Notes: a model not told the origin generated them from the letters alone. Counted from the stretch's first letter, positions 9,421 through 16,912 are shown. The stretch: DNA of 17,700 bases from DATDIC01 sp963777625 (GCA_963777625.1 CAVZRO010000039.1:1-17700); one strand, 5' to 3'. Program-made: numbers and translations.

Positions 9421-10159
9421 TCCCTCGTCTTGGCTGGAGTGTCTGAACTGGCGCTGTATCCGAGCACCTGGAATCCCCCGGGATTATCCGTTCGGTCCGA
9501 TGGCAGCATGCTGAGTTCCGGGTGCCACTGGAAATCGACAGTCGCGCTCCACGGCTGCGTCGGGTCCTTGGTTTCTGCATGCCAGACCGTGCGGTCGAAC
9601 TGCACCAGGTAGCGTCGCGTCTCGCCGTCCTTGCCGATCGCGAGCGGATGAAACCGGAAGTTCTGCAACGACACATGGCCGTTCTTGCCAAGCGCCCTCA
9701 CCGGCCCGGTTGGTGAATTCCGGCTGTCCGCATAGCGCGCCTGCTCGACAGGGGTGGACATCAGCTTGGTGAGATGGTCGTCGTATTCGTCCATCTCGGG
9801 CACCCAGCCCTCGCGCGCTTCGATGTAGCTGTGCAGATATTGCTGCTCGACCGCTGCACCAAAGATCTTCGGCGCGTCCTGGATGCCGACCGGTTCGCCG
9901 ATGATGCCGGTGGATTTGTCCACCAGGAAGAACTTCACCACCGTGGTCTTCAACGGCATCAAGGTGACCCAGCCGGCCACCGATGCGGCGAGGCAGGCAA
10001 CCCCTAACCCCGCCGATCACCCAGCCAGACGACGATGGCGGATCGGCCCAGAATGACGCGTTCCGCTGCCAGGTCCATCACCGCGCGGAATTTTGCGTTC
10101 TTCGCTGCGTCGGTCAGCGGCTTGGCGGTCCAGGGATTGAGTTTGCTGATCTCGTTCAC
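9417..10159 (-). CDS. virB8: VirB8 inner-membrane assembly factor, frame broken twice
   Basis: VirB8 is a bitopic inner-membrane protein that nucleates the secretion channel. The GTG at 10159 overlaps the virB7 stop (GTGA) and begins VNEISKLNPWTAKPLTDAAK. The membrane segment (SAIVVWL, VIGGV, then GVACLAASVAG) crosses two one-base breaks near 10010-10025. The rest reads on correctly with the family signature LMPLKTTVVKFFLVDKSTG and the NTF2-like periplasmic domain (YLHSYIEAREGWVPEM; NFRFHPLAIG; TRRYLVQFDRTV). The stop is at 9417-9419. The coordinate length is 2 mod 3, consistent with two extra bases, and about 246 residues is normal for VirB8. An in-frame search finds only the C-terminal part. 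Confidence 0.88.
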
Positions 10160-10311
10160 TGCGGCAGGGTTCCGTAATCGAGGTGGTCGGGCACCAACGC
10201 CCAGGTCGGATCGTTCTTACCCACCATCGGCAACGGCTTGCCGCTGACGTTGCCGCATCCCGCAAGCAGGCAGAGGGCAAGCGCGAGCCAGGCATAGGTC
10301 GAGCGCAACAT
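10156..10311 (-). CDS. virB7: VirB7-like lipoprotein
   Basis: A 51-residue lipoprotein that would stabilise VirB9 at the outer membrane. The ATG at 10311 directly follows the virB6 stop. The protein starts MLRSTYAWLALALCLLAGC, a clear lipoprotein signal with lipobox LAGC, then GNVSGKPLPMVGKNDPTWAL and a C-terminus ending YGTLPQ. The stop overlaps the virB8 GTG. Position between virB6 and virB8, size and lipobox together identify it as the VirB7 equivalent; sequence similarity to classical VirB7 is always weak. Unlike its neighbours it is in one uninterrupted frame. Confidence 0.82.
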   Translation of the reverse strand: MLRSTYAWLALALCLLAGCGNVSGKPLPMVGKNDPTWALVPDHLDYGTLPQ

Positions 10312-11313
10312 TCACGATTTCTCTGAGAGTGACGGGCCGACAGGCGTGGAAAGCCGAACAGCGCCGGCACCGATTTGTCGGGATGCCTGGGCGCCGATCG
10401 CGCCGGCTGCACCCCTGGCAGCGCCAACAGAGGCGCCTGCCGCCGCTGCCGCCGCGCCGAAGGTGGCAGCGTGGGTGCTCTGCGTTCCGTGATAGACACC
10501 GCCCGCGATGGCACGAGCTATCGTGGGAATTTCCTTTACGATCATTGAACACAGGAACAACAGGATGCCGCACTGAGTCAGTCCCCAGAGCATGGTGATG
10601 CTGTTGGAAGTTGGCAGCCGCCGCCGTGACGTTAAATCGGTGAAGCATATTGATTTCGCCGCCCGACAGCAGTTGGATCACAGCGAGTGCGAGGAGTTGC
10701 GACACACAGCCGCTGACCAGCACGCCGAACCATCCTGCAGCGAAGCGTCTTGTCAGAGGCACTGCCGCGAGAGCCAGAAATACCGGACCGACAACGACGC
10801 CACGACGTTGATAATGGTCGCCACCATATAAATGATGAACGCATATGAGACCGCGGCGACCCCGACGACAACGAATATGATAACCGCGAGGCCAAGCGGC
10901 CAGGTCTTGGGCGAGACACCTACAGCCTGGTCATAGGTGCTTGCGGCAGATTTGATAGCGGTATTTAACACCGTGTCGAGCGCGGCTACCGGCGAAGCTG
11001 TGCCGCCCATTGCCTGGCCAATAGTATTCGGCAGCGCCTGGAGAAAGAGATTGGATACATATTGTGTGTATTCGTCCGGCTTGAAGCGCTACGACGACCA
11101 GGCCAGCGATGAAGAAGTCTCGCATCGCCTGCTGAACCGTCTTGGTTCCGTTGGCAATGTCGAACGCCACAAATCCCAGCCAAGCCGTGATCATGGCGAG
11201 CGCCACTGGCTGCATAGTCGTGCAGACGTTGCCCAGCATAGCCTGCAACTGGGCAAAATCGGCGTAATAAGTGCCGAGTAAAGTGTCGCAAACGTGGTCC
11301 AATTGATTGCCAT
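10312..11313 (-). CDS. virB6: VirB6 polytopic inner-membrane protein, frame broken about four times
   Basis: VirB6 forms part of the inner-membrane channel. The ATG at 11313 overlaps the upstream stop (TAATG) and begins MAINWTTF. The product, about 333 residues, has at least five hydrophobic segments: ALAMITAWLGFVAF, FFIAGLVVVAL, LGLAVIIFVVVGVAAVSYAF with IIYMVATIINVV, VSGCVSQLLALAVIQL and LWGLTQCGILLFLCSMIV. A short alanine/glycine-rich tail ends PSLSEKS. Continuity needs shifts near 11260-11300, 11090, 10780 and 10600, alternating between one base missing and one base extra; the total length is a multiple of three, as expected when they cancel. The loop PDEYTQYVSNLF, LPNTIGQAMGG and the segment GPVFLALAAVPLTRRFAAGW join pieces that separate frames hide. 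The N-terminal 15-20 residues are the least certain part. Typical VirB6 length and gene position support the call. Confidence 0.8.
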
Positions 11314-11442
11314 TACCGCGGCATCCGTACGAACAACAGGGAATAAATCATCGCCGCGACAAGGATGGACAGCACCCAAAGCGAGGCGCCCGCCTTGATG
11401 CGCCGTAAGAAGGATCGCGAAGATAACCAGGGCAACCATCAT
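11313..11442 (-). CDS. Tiny hydrophobic membrane protein between eex and virB6, frame broken once
   Basis: About 42 residues, starting at the ATG at 11442 that overlaps the eex stop (ATGA) and ending at TAA overlapping the virB6 ATG. It reads MMVALVIFAILLT, then after a one-base skip near 11402 IKAGASLWVLSILVAAMIY and SLLFVRMPR. Two hydrophobic stretches separated by a basic turn suggest a small inner-membrane hairpin. I do not recognise a family. The perfect overlaps at both ends are the main evidence that it is translated. It might be an entry-exclusion partner or a VirB6 helper, but that is only inferred from position. Confidence 0.5.
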
Positions 11443-11745
11443 TTTGGCGCACTTGCGAGGAACTTTTGTATGTCAAGATGCTGTTTGGCGTCCGAGGCAT
11501 TTTGGCACTCAGGATCGCTCACGTCCGCCCGGGGTTGTTGTTACATGTCCTGAGTTTCTGCGTCATCTCGATCTGGTGCGCCTGGAACCACGTGACGGTG
11601 TGCACGGTCCGGGGAATCATCACCACTGCTGCTGCCGTTGTCGGCTGCGTTGTCGTGTTGGGCCGGGTCAGATAGAACGCGCCGCCTGCGCCTGCAATGC
11701 GCCGGCAAGGACAAGCGGAACACAGGCAACTTGCAGAGGAGACAT
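11439..11745 (-). CDS. eex: EexN-type entry-exclusion protein, frame broken twice
   Basis: Entry-exclusion proteins sit in the recipient envelope and block transfer from donors with the same system. The ATG at 11745 has AAGGA at a suitable distance. The start MSPLQVACVPLVLAGA is signal-like. The body crosses two points where one base is missing, near 11690 and 11545, and reads FYLTRPNTTTQPTTAA, HTVTWFQAHQIEMTQKLRTC, NNNPG, then DVSDPECQNASDAKQHLD and FLASAPK. The pattern TVxWFxAH...LxxCNNNPG...DPECxNA is the hallmark of EexN proteins as I recall it. Its place between virB5 and virB6 matches eex in pKM101-type systems. The second missing base falls in a run of three G's. A clear lipobox cysteine is not visible near the signal end, so the N-terminal part is uncertain. 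Confidence 0.75.
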
Positions 11746-11788
11746 TCGATTTGTTTCCTTCACAGCAGGTCGTTGGCGATGAATGCGG

Positions 11789-12634
11789 TCATGGCTTACG
11801 GGACCCCGCTGGCGCGCTTGCCACAAAAGTCTCAATATCTTCGGACAGTTTCTCATTGTCGCGCTGGACAACGCTGTCGGACTGCGCCTGATAGGTTGCT
11901 TCAATCGCCGCGAGTTGTGCAGCTTCGTTGGTCGTCCAGGTCGTCTCAAGCTCAATCTGCGCCTGGGTGTCCTGAACGTCTTTCGGGCTGCTGGCGGTCG
12001 CCAGATGGTCGCGCAGCGCCTGAAGCGCCGCCTGATGGGTGCGAAGATCGGTATAGGTCGCCTGGGCCGCACCTTGCTCGCCGGCGATGCCGTTGGCCCG
12101 CGCTATGATCTCCTGACTGGCCCAACTTCCATCGGTCGGGGTGTAGACGTGCGCGGTCGCATATGACCGGCCGACCAGACCCGACAATGAGCCGAGGATT
12201 CCGCTGATTTCCGGCAGCCCGCCCTGACCGTATTCAAGGCCATTCACCAAGCCCAAAACCGCATAAGGGTTGATCGGCAGGCTGTTGCCCAAGCCCGCGG
12301 ACGACAACAAGGCCATCGCCGTGCCAAGGCTCGGGTAGTGCACGAAATTGATGAACATTTGCAGTTCGTTGGCATACTGCTGCAACTGGGTCGCGTATTG
12401 CGACGCTTGCGTCACCCAAGATAGCTCCTCGCCGACGTATTGCTTCACTTGCGTCAGATATTGCTGGAGCTGGAGGGCGTAAGCCTTCGCGTCATTGGCA
12501 AGGGAGGTGATCCATTCGCCCAATGCCGCAGTATCGATGACAGGGATCTCAGCGCGTGCTGGCGTCGAATAGCCCGCGGCCAGCAGCGCAATGCCCGCCG
12601 TCGCGCCAAGAAGCATGCGTCTGGTGCGCGTCAT
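11789..12634 (-). CDS. virB5: VirB5 minor pilin / pilus tip protein
   Basis: VirB5 is secreted to the periplasm and decorates the pilus tip, where it helps recognise recipients. The frame is intact with 281 residues. The start is the ATG at 12634, overlapping the virB4 stop (ATGA) with AGAAGGAAG upstream. The larger open frame to 12940 is an antisense-like extension that overlaps virB4 and should be discarded. The signal peptide MTRTRRMLLGATAGIALLAA ends at ARA before EIPVIDTAAL. A long helical, glutamine-rich region follows (LQLQQYLTQVKQYV, YATQLQQYANELQMFINF), then the globular part, then a second helical region (ALQALRDHLATASSP; EAAQLAAIEATYQAQSDSV). This is the TrbJ/VirB5 architecture. 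Confidence 0.88.
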   Translation of the reverse strand: MTRTRRMLLGATAGIALLAAGYSTPARAEIPVIDTAALGEWITSLANDAKAYALQLQQYLTQVKQYVGEELSWVTQASQYATQLQQYANELQMFINFVHYPSLGTAMALLSSAGLGNSLPINPYAVLGLVNGLEYGQGGLPEISGILGSLSGLVGRSYATAHVYTPTDGSWASQEIIARANGIAGEQGAAQATYTDLRTHQAALQALRDHLATASSPKDVQDTQAQIELETTWTTNEAAQLAAIEATYQAQSDSVVQRDNEKLSEDIETFVASAPAGSRKP

Positions 12635-14957
12635 TCTGCTGCTTCCTTCTGCTCGTGGAGTGCTTCGAACGGGTCCTCCGTTGCATTGGCGGATCCCGCA
12701 CGGGTGCGATCCATCCGCTGCAAGTCTTCCTCGCGCGCCGACAGCACACTGATGAAACTGTCCAGACCGCGCATCGGCAGTTGCGCGACAACGCTCTTCC
12801 CGCCCTGGACCAGCAGGAATAACCCCTCGCCGCCCGGCAATCCGCGCAACGCCTCGAATTGCCCGCGCGTTAGCTTTAGTCCGTCCACATAGTCCTCGCG
12901 CGTGCCGCGCGGATTCGCGAAGTGAAATTGCGTCGGACACTGTTCAACCAGGATGTTGGCGATCCCGCTGTCGATGATGTCGCGCGGCGACTGGGTGATG
13001 AACACCACGGCGCCGCCCCTGCTACGAATCGTGCGCAGCTGTTTCTCAATGTTCGCGCGGAACGTCTCGTCCAGCAGCGCCCGCCACCCCTCATCCATCG
13101 GGACCAGCAGTGGCGTTCCGTCAAGCAGCAGCGATATACGATGGAACAGGTAACTCATCGCCGGGCCGCGTGCCCGCGGGTTCTCCAGCAGCGCGGTGGT
13201 ATCCAATCCGTTCAGCGGCCCGAACCGGACGGTATCAACCGGCGCGTCAATGACCCAGCCCAGTTCATTGCCGTGGCACCACTTCTCAAGACGCGCGCCG
13301 GCCCCTTCCGGCTCGTCGTCAAAGAACGCGCGCAATTCGCCCAGACGCCGGTCACTCGGCGGCAGGCTCATGACGATCGTCAGCCCGAGCGCAAGGCGTC
13401 GGCCCTCCTCTTCGGTCATCACGCCGCCAATGCAGCCGCGGATCAGGTCGACCAGGAACTCCATGTTGCGCGGTGAGGCATCCAGCGCTTTCAACGGCGC
13501 GAAGTGCGGCTCCCCTGCCCCCAGAACGGCATAATCGCCGCCCATGCGATGGATCAGGAGGTCCCAGCCGCGCTTATGGTCCAGCGCCACGACACGGGCC
13601 CGCCCGGCCGTCATGGCGATCAGGAACCCCGTCGTCAGCGTCTTCCCGCCGCCGGACTGCGCCGGTCAGAAGCGTGTTGCCGACATCGCCCACCTGCCAG
13701 TGGAAGCGGTAGGCCGTGCCGGCCATGCGTCCGGAAGATCGCAATTGGCGGTCCCGGCCAGTACCCACGGTCCGGGCCGGCTGGCCAGTTATAGAGTGGT
13801 GCGAAGGCAACGAAGTTTGACGACTTCACGAACCCCGGCCGTGGGCGCCAGAACGCGCCGCCGGGCAGCATGGACAGGTAGGCAGCCTGCAACGCCTTCG
13901 TCATCCGGGTCGCGACCAGTCCGCAGGCCGCGAGGTCGCGCCACGCTGCGTTGCCCACCTCTGCGATGGCGCGGGGACTGTCGGCAAAGGCGATCAGGAC
14001 CAGGCTATGGTCACCCAGGACCCATTTACGCGACATCAGCTCGTCGGCCGCATCGCTCAGCGCCTCGGACTGGCTCAGGGCTTTATCCCCGGCCGCCAGC
14101 ATCTTGTTTTGCTTCCGTGTGACCGCCGTCATGCCTGCCGCGTTGGACAGGAAGCGGAAGGACTGCATCAGCGTGCAGCGGTATGGCGCCACCGCCAGCC
14201 CGTGGAACATCCCGGGCCAGGTGGTCGCAGGATATTCCTTGAAGGCGAGCATGACGGCATAGGCCGGATCACCAGCGCCGTGGATCTCGATGTGCTTGCG
14301 CCGGAACCGGAGCGCCTCGGAGAACATGGCATGGCCCATGCGCCCGGTCGTGGCACCAATCTGGCGCCAGGTTCCCGTCATGGCGAAGACAATGGCCTCG
14401 GCGATCTCATCGAAGATGACGCGCCCGCGCTGGACGTAGCCAAGTCTGCGCAGACCGAACTCGCGGAGCTGCACTTGCAACAGATCGCAGATTTCGTTCA
14501 GCCGGTCCTTCCGTTCGTTGATCCCGGCCCGCGGGTCCGTGACCGCGTCGGCCAGGAACCGGGAGACGCTTTGCGCTGCCACGTTTGGCGCATGGATCTG
14601 AATCGCCAGAAACAGCCGATTGGAATACAGCGATCCGCGGAACAGGCTATCCCGATAGGCCGCGTCCAGATCGCGCGCGAACTGCGTTCGGTGCAGGCCA
14701 CCTTCATAGATCGACGGGTCCGCTTCGCCCCGGCACTGATAGATCGTCAGCTCGACATCGTCGGCCGCGATGTTCTTCAGCGCGTTGTGCAGCTGGTCAA
14801 ACAACGCGGCGATGTCCACGTCATCAGCGGTGTCCGAGAAAACCCCAGCCGCTTCAAACATCGCCATGACGCCATTGCCCCTCGTCAGGACAACATTGTC
14901 CGCGATATGATCCTCCACCGGGATCATGTCGCCCAGCAGGGTCTCTCGACTATCCAC
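12631..14957 (-). CDS. virB4: VirB4 secretion ATPase, frame broken twice
   Basis: VirB4 is the large inner-membrane-associated ATPase needed for pilus assembly and transport. The rebuilt length is about 775 residues, within the family range. The GTG at 14957 overlaps the virB3 end by eight bases and begins MDSRETLLGDMIPVEDHIAD. The N-terminal CagE/VirB4 domain continues to PLYNWPAGPDRGYWPG. One-base skips are then needed near 13725 (IFRT to AGTAYRFHWQVGDVGNTLL) and near 13660, immediately before Walker A, which reads intact as GAQSGGGKT at about 13635-13662. Downstream are ALDHKRGWDLLI, Walker B PLLVPMDEGW (about 13080-13110) and QLRTIRSRGGAVVFITQSP. Because the shift lies right beside the P-loop, ordinary ORF calls give two proteins, neither with a complete nucleotide-binding site. 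Confidence 0.92.
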
Positions 14958-15286
14958 TGCTCGCCACCTCGCGGCCTGACCGCGCCCGTTGGGTTGGCAG
15001 GCTTTCCAGCGTGGTGCGCCCGGCGCACACCGTCAGCACCCATAGCCGGACCGTGCGAAACCAGTGGTAATCCCAGGATGTGAGCCGCTGGAGCGCCATA
15101 TGGATCGGCACCGCTGCCGACCAGAACATGATCGGCGACCGCCAGATCGTCGGCGCTGACAGCTCCAGGCCGGCGGCGAACGTGACCATCACGTTCAGCG
15201 CCACGCGCCTCGAACGGCACGCCCCATGTGAGGGCCGGCCGACAGAGCGCCAGGAACAACACCTCGGACCTGTCGCGATCGGCCAC
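14950..15286 (-). CDS. virB3: VirB3 inner-membrane protein, frame broken once
   Basis: VirB3 is a short membrane protein working with VirB4. The GTG at 15286 directly follows the virB2 stop and starts VADRDRSEVLFLALCRPALT, followed by WGVPFE. A one-base skip near 15208 leads into VALNVMVTFAAG, IMFWSAAVPIHMAL, the loop LTSWDYHWFRTVRLWVL and a C-terminus ending REVASSG. The rebuilt product is about 111 residues. The early motif CRPALTWGVPFE followed by a hydrophobic segment matches the VirB3 pattern of a TRP...GVP loop before the first membrane span. Neighbours virB2 and virB4 agree. The last eight bases overlap the virB4 start. Confidence 0.85.
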
Positions 15287-15490
15287 TCAGGCGCCCCCGA
15301 AGAACGTCTGGACCAGCCAGGCCGCACATACCAGGACCGCGCCGCCGCCGATCGCGCTCCAGAAGTGACCCCAGTGCCCGTGAAACATCGCACGCGCCCC
15401 GGAAATCGCGACGGCAATGATCACCAGCGTTGTGCCGAACGTTCCGGTGATGAACGTTGAGATCGTCTGCACAATCGTTAACCAGGACAT
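15287..15490 (-). CDS. virB2: VirB2-like major pilin (TrbC/VirB2 family)
   Basis: The pilus subunit: 67 residues in one frame, ATG at 15490 with AGGAAG in the end of virB1. It has two hydrophobic segments, FGTTLVIIAVAISGARAMF and FWSAIGGGAVLVCAAWLV, joined by a short polar loop (HGHWGH), and ends VQTFFGGA. This is the usual mature pilin hairpin. The N-terminus MSWLTIVQTISTFITG resembles the start of a mature pilin rather than a classical cleavable leader, and no hydrophobic extension exists upstream in the same frame, so a leader is missing or unusually short. The gene lies between virB1 and virB3 as expected. Confidence 0.85.
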   Translation of the reverse strand: MSWLTIVQTISTFITGTFGTTLVIIAVAISGARAMFHGHWGHFWSAIGGGAVLVCAAWLVQTFFGGA

Positions 15491-15494
15491 TCGG

Positions 15495-16014
15495 CTACTT
15501 CCTTTCGATTGTGAATATGAGATCCCGGCCGGTTCGCGACGGCCGGATGAACGGGTTGGTTGCGGAGGTTGGCTGCTGCGCCATGACAGGCATCGGCGGG
15601 CTGGCAGCCTTCACAGCATGGATGGAGGCCATAACCGCCGGTGCGTAGCCGTTCGCGATGCCCCGAGACGGACTGCCGGTGTTGTATCGGCTGAACAATT
15701 CGATCAGCCGGGCCGCGGCTGCCGCCGATTTGCACGGCTCGAACGCATCGGCGATGCCCAAACCCAGCAACGATAGATTACGGCTGTTGATCTGCCAGGC
15801 GCCGAGGTCAACCGAATGGCCGGCGGCAATCAGGCTGTGTCGCCGCGTCGATCACCCCAGTGCCGTGGAACACCCTGCCTGAGACGTTGTCGTGCAGCGT
15901 CATCGTCTCCAGGCCGCTTTCCTGCTGGGCGATTCCGACCAGCATGTGTGGGTCAACGGCCGGGGCACATTGCGACGCAATCGCCAGAGCGACGGTGATG
16001 GTCAACGCGGTCAC
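15495..16014 (-). CDS. virB1: VirB1 lytic transglycosylase, frame broken once
   Basis: VirB1 cleaves peptidoglycan so that the secretion machine can be assembled. The GTG at 16014 overlaps the previous stop (GTGA). A short hydrophobic signal (MTALTITVALAIASQCAP) is followed by the SLT fold: VDPHMLVGIAQQESGLE, with the catalytic Glu near residue 32, and DNVSGRVFHGTGVIDAAT. A one-base skip near 15838 leads to SLIAAGHSVDLGAWQINSRN, the GxxQIN-type motif of the family, then LGLGIADAFEPCKSAAAAAR and YNTGSPSRGIANGYAPAV. A proline- and serine-containing tail ends FTIERK. The rebuilt length is about 172 residues. Both halves match the same family, so this is one gene. Confidence 0.88.
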
Positions 16015-16333
16015 GGCGATTCACCGAGTACAGCCGCGAAACCGCGACGGCGTATTTCCTCAAGCAAGACCTCATCAGGGGCGCGGCGAACCCATGCTTC
16101 GTACCTGCGTGGCGCGTCCGGCCATGCGCCTACAAGGTCAGATAACTCTTGCAGCGTTCGGCTCCCGCAATTCCCGCGCCGTTCGAAGAAATGCCATCCC
16201 CGGTCACAAATCTCGTCCACCGACTTGCAGCCAACCGCGGCCACCGCAGCGGCAGCTCGTACGCCAAGCCCTGTTGGCGCCAGTATTTGAATAGAGCGGG
16301 ATCACCTCGCTTTCGGGCAGGTTTCCGACTCAC
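16011..16333 (-). CDS. Small helix-hairpin-helix protein resembling the RNA polymerase alpha C-terminal domain
   Basis: First gene of the transfer operon by position, about 107 residues. The GTG at 16333 starts VSRKPARKRGDPALFKY. After a break near 16288, where one base seems missing, it continues LAPTGLGVRAAAAVAAVGCK, SVDEICDRGWHFFERRGNCG and SRTLQELSDLVGAWPD, ending RGFAAVLGESP. The segment VRAAxxVxxxGxxSVDEICD, then RRGNCGSRTLQEL, lines up well with the alpha-CTD pattern SVRSANCL...IGDL...TPNLGKKSLTEI, a helix-hairpin-helix DNA-binding fold. That similarity is recalled, not searched. It could act as a DNA-binding regulator of the transfer operon or in the relaxosome. Its stop overlaps the virB1 GTG. 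The start has only a weak ribosome binding site, so a longer N-terminus is possible. Confidence 0.6.
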
Positions 16334-16440
16334 TTGATCCGCTGCCGCCGGTGACGATTGACGGTCCTGGTCTATGCGGAAGTTCTTACGAAAATGCACC
16401 GGTCCCCATCCCCTTTCGAAAGAGCCACGAATGTTCTTCG

Positions 16441-16454
16441 GCGCATGTATGCGC
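16441..16454. promoter_or_regulatory. Perfect palindrome GCGCAT-GT-ATGCGC
   Basis: The six-base arms are perfect complements with a two-base centre. It lies about 110 bases upstream of the first gene of the transfer operon and could be a binding site for a dimeric regulator or part of the transfer origin. No known operator is recognised. Confidence 0.4.
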
Positions 16455-16561
16455 AATTGCTCCGTCACTATAAAGCGCAGAATTCGAAGCAATGATGCGA
16501 TGAGTTCAGTAAAAGCTCGGAATGTCCACACTGGAATTACGGATTTAATAAGCATTTGACG

Positions 16562-16575
16562 AAGCGATAACGCTT
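16562..16575. promoter_or_regulatory. Palindrome AAGCG-ATAA-CGCTT just before the plus-strand promoter
   Basis: Five-base perfect arms around a four-base AT centre. It sits eleven bases upstream of the -35 hexamer at 16586, a usual place for an activator or repressor site. The function is inferred only from position and symmetry. Confidence 0.4.
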
Positions 16576-16585
16576 GCTCCGTCGA

Positions 16586-16614
16586 TTGATTGTCCCGCGG
16601 TGACAATTTATAAT
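16586..16614 (+). promoter_or_regulatory. Sigma-70-like promoter TTGATT-N17-TATAAT
   Basis: The -35 TTGATT (16586-16591) and a perfect -10 TATAAT (16609-16614) are separated by the optimal 17 bases. It points right, away from the transfer operon, and no recognised plus-strand gene follows, so the transcript could be a short or antisense RNA running toward the convergent XRE gene. The match is strong for such a GC-rich replicon, but direction and lack of a target gene leave its role open. Confidence 0.55.
16589..16607. promoter_or_regulatory. Operator-like inverted repeat inside the promoter spacer
   Basis: ATTGTC (16589-16594) and GACAAT (16602-16607) form perfect six-base arms around a seven-base centre, CCGCGGT. 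The site fills the space between the -35 and -10 hexamers, so a dimeric protein bound there would block RNA polymerase. Candidates within the window are the XRE protein and the alpha-CTD-like protein. Confidence 0.5.
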
Positions 16615-16871
16615 TTGGTAATTCCGCCAGTGTCGTGATTTTGCAGGTTGCGACGATAGGCCGATTCCCGAGCGCCGATTTGGTACGGTCAGCGAAATCG
16701 CGTCTCACGCAAATGTGAGGTGGCCAGCTTTGATGTTGCCCATGCGATACACTGGGGTCGTGCAGCGACGCACCGCGCTCTGCATTCGAGCTCCGAGAAA
16801 CATTGGCATGGCTCCGCCGACGGACCGGTTAGGATTGTTCCTATAGGCGCTACGTCACCTACATCCCTCCG

Positions 16872-16912
16872 ATACCCTAAATGGTATAGGCTTGCAATAC
16901 CCTAAATGGTAT
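16872..16912. repeat. Tandem pair of identical 16-bp palindromic operators
   Basis: ATACCCTAAATGGTAT occurs at 16872-16887 and again at 16897-16912, identical in all 16 bases and repeating every 25 bases. Each copy is itself an inverted repeat, with arms ATACC and GGTAT around CTAAAT. This is the typical form of a two-dimer repressor operator. It lies 43 bases beyond the 3' end of the XRE gene and upstream of the transfer operon, so the XRE protein is the natural candidate ligand. Twin palindromes like these commonly mediate cooperative repression. Confidence 0.7.

Noticed and set aside
11760..11792. Ten-codon ORF (MTAFIANDLL) overlapping the virB5 stop by ATGA
   Set aside because: Too short to support as a gene; it may only reflect the spacing between virB5 and eex.
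12635..12940. N-terminal extension of virB5 by 102 codons
   Set aside because: It overlaps virB4 in another frame; a signal peptide and ribosome binding site mark the ATG at 12634.
14007..15083. Plus-strand open frame of 358 codons opposite virB4 and virB3
   Set aside because: Shadow frame; the minus strand carries conserved VirB4 and VirB3 sequence.
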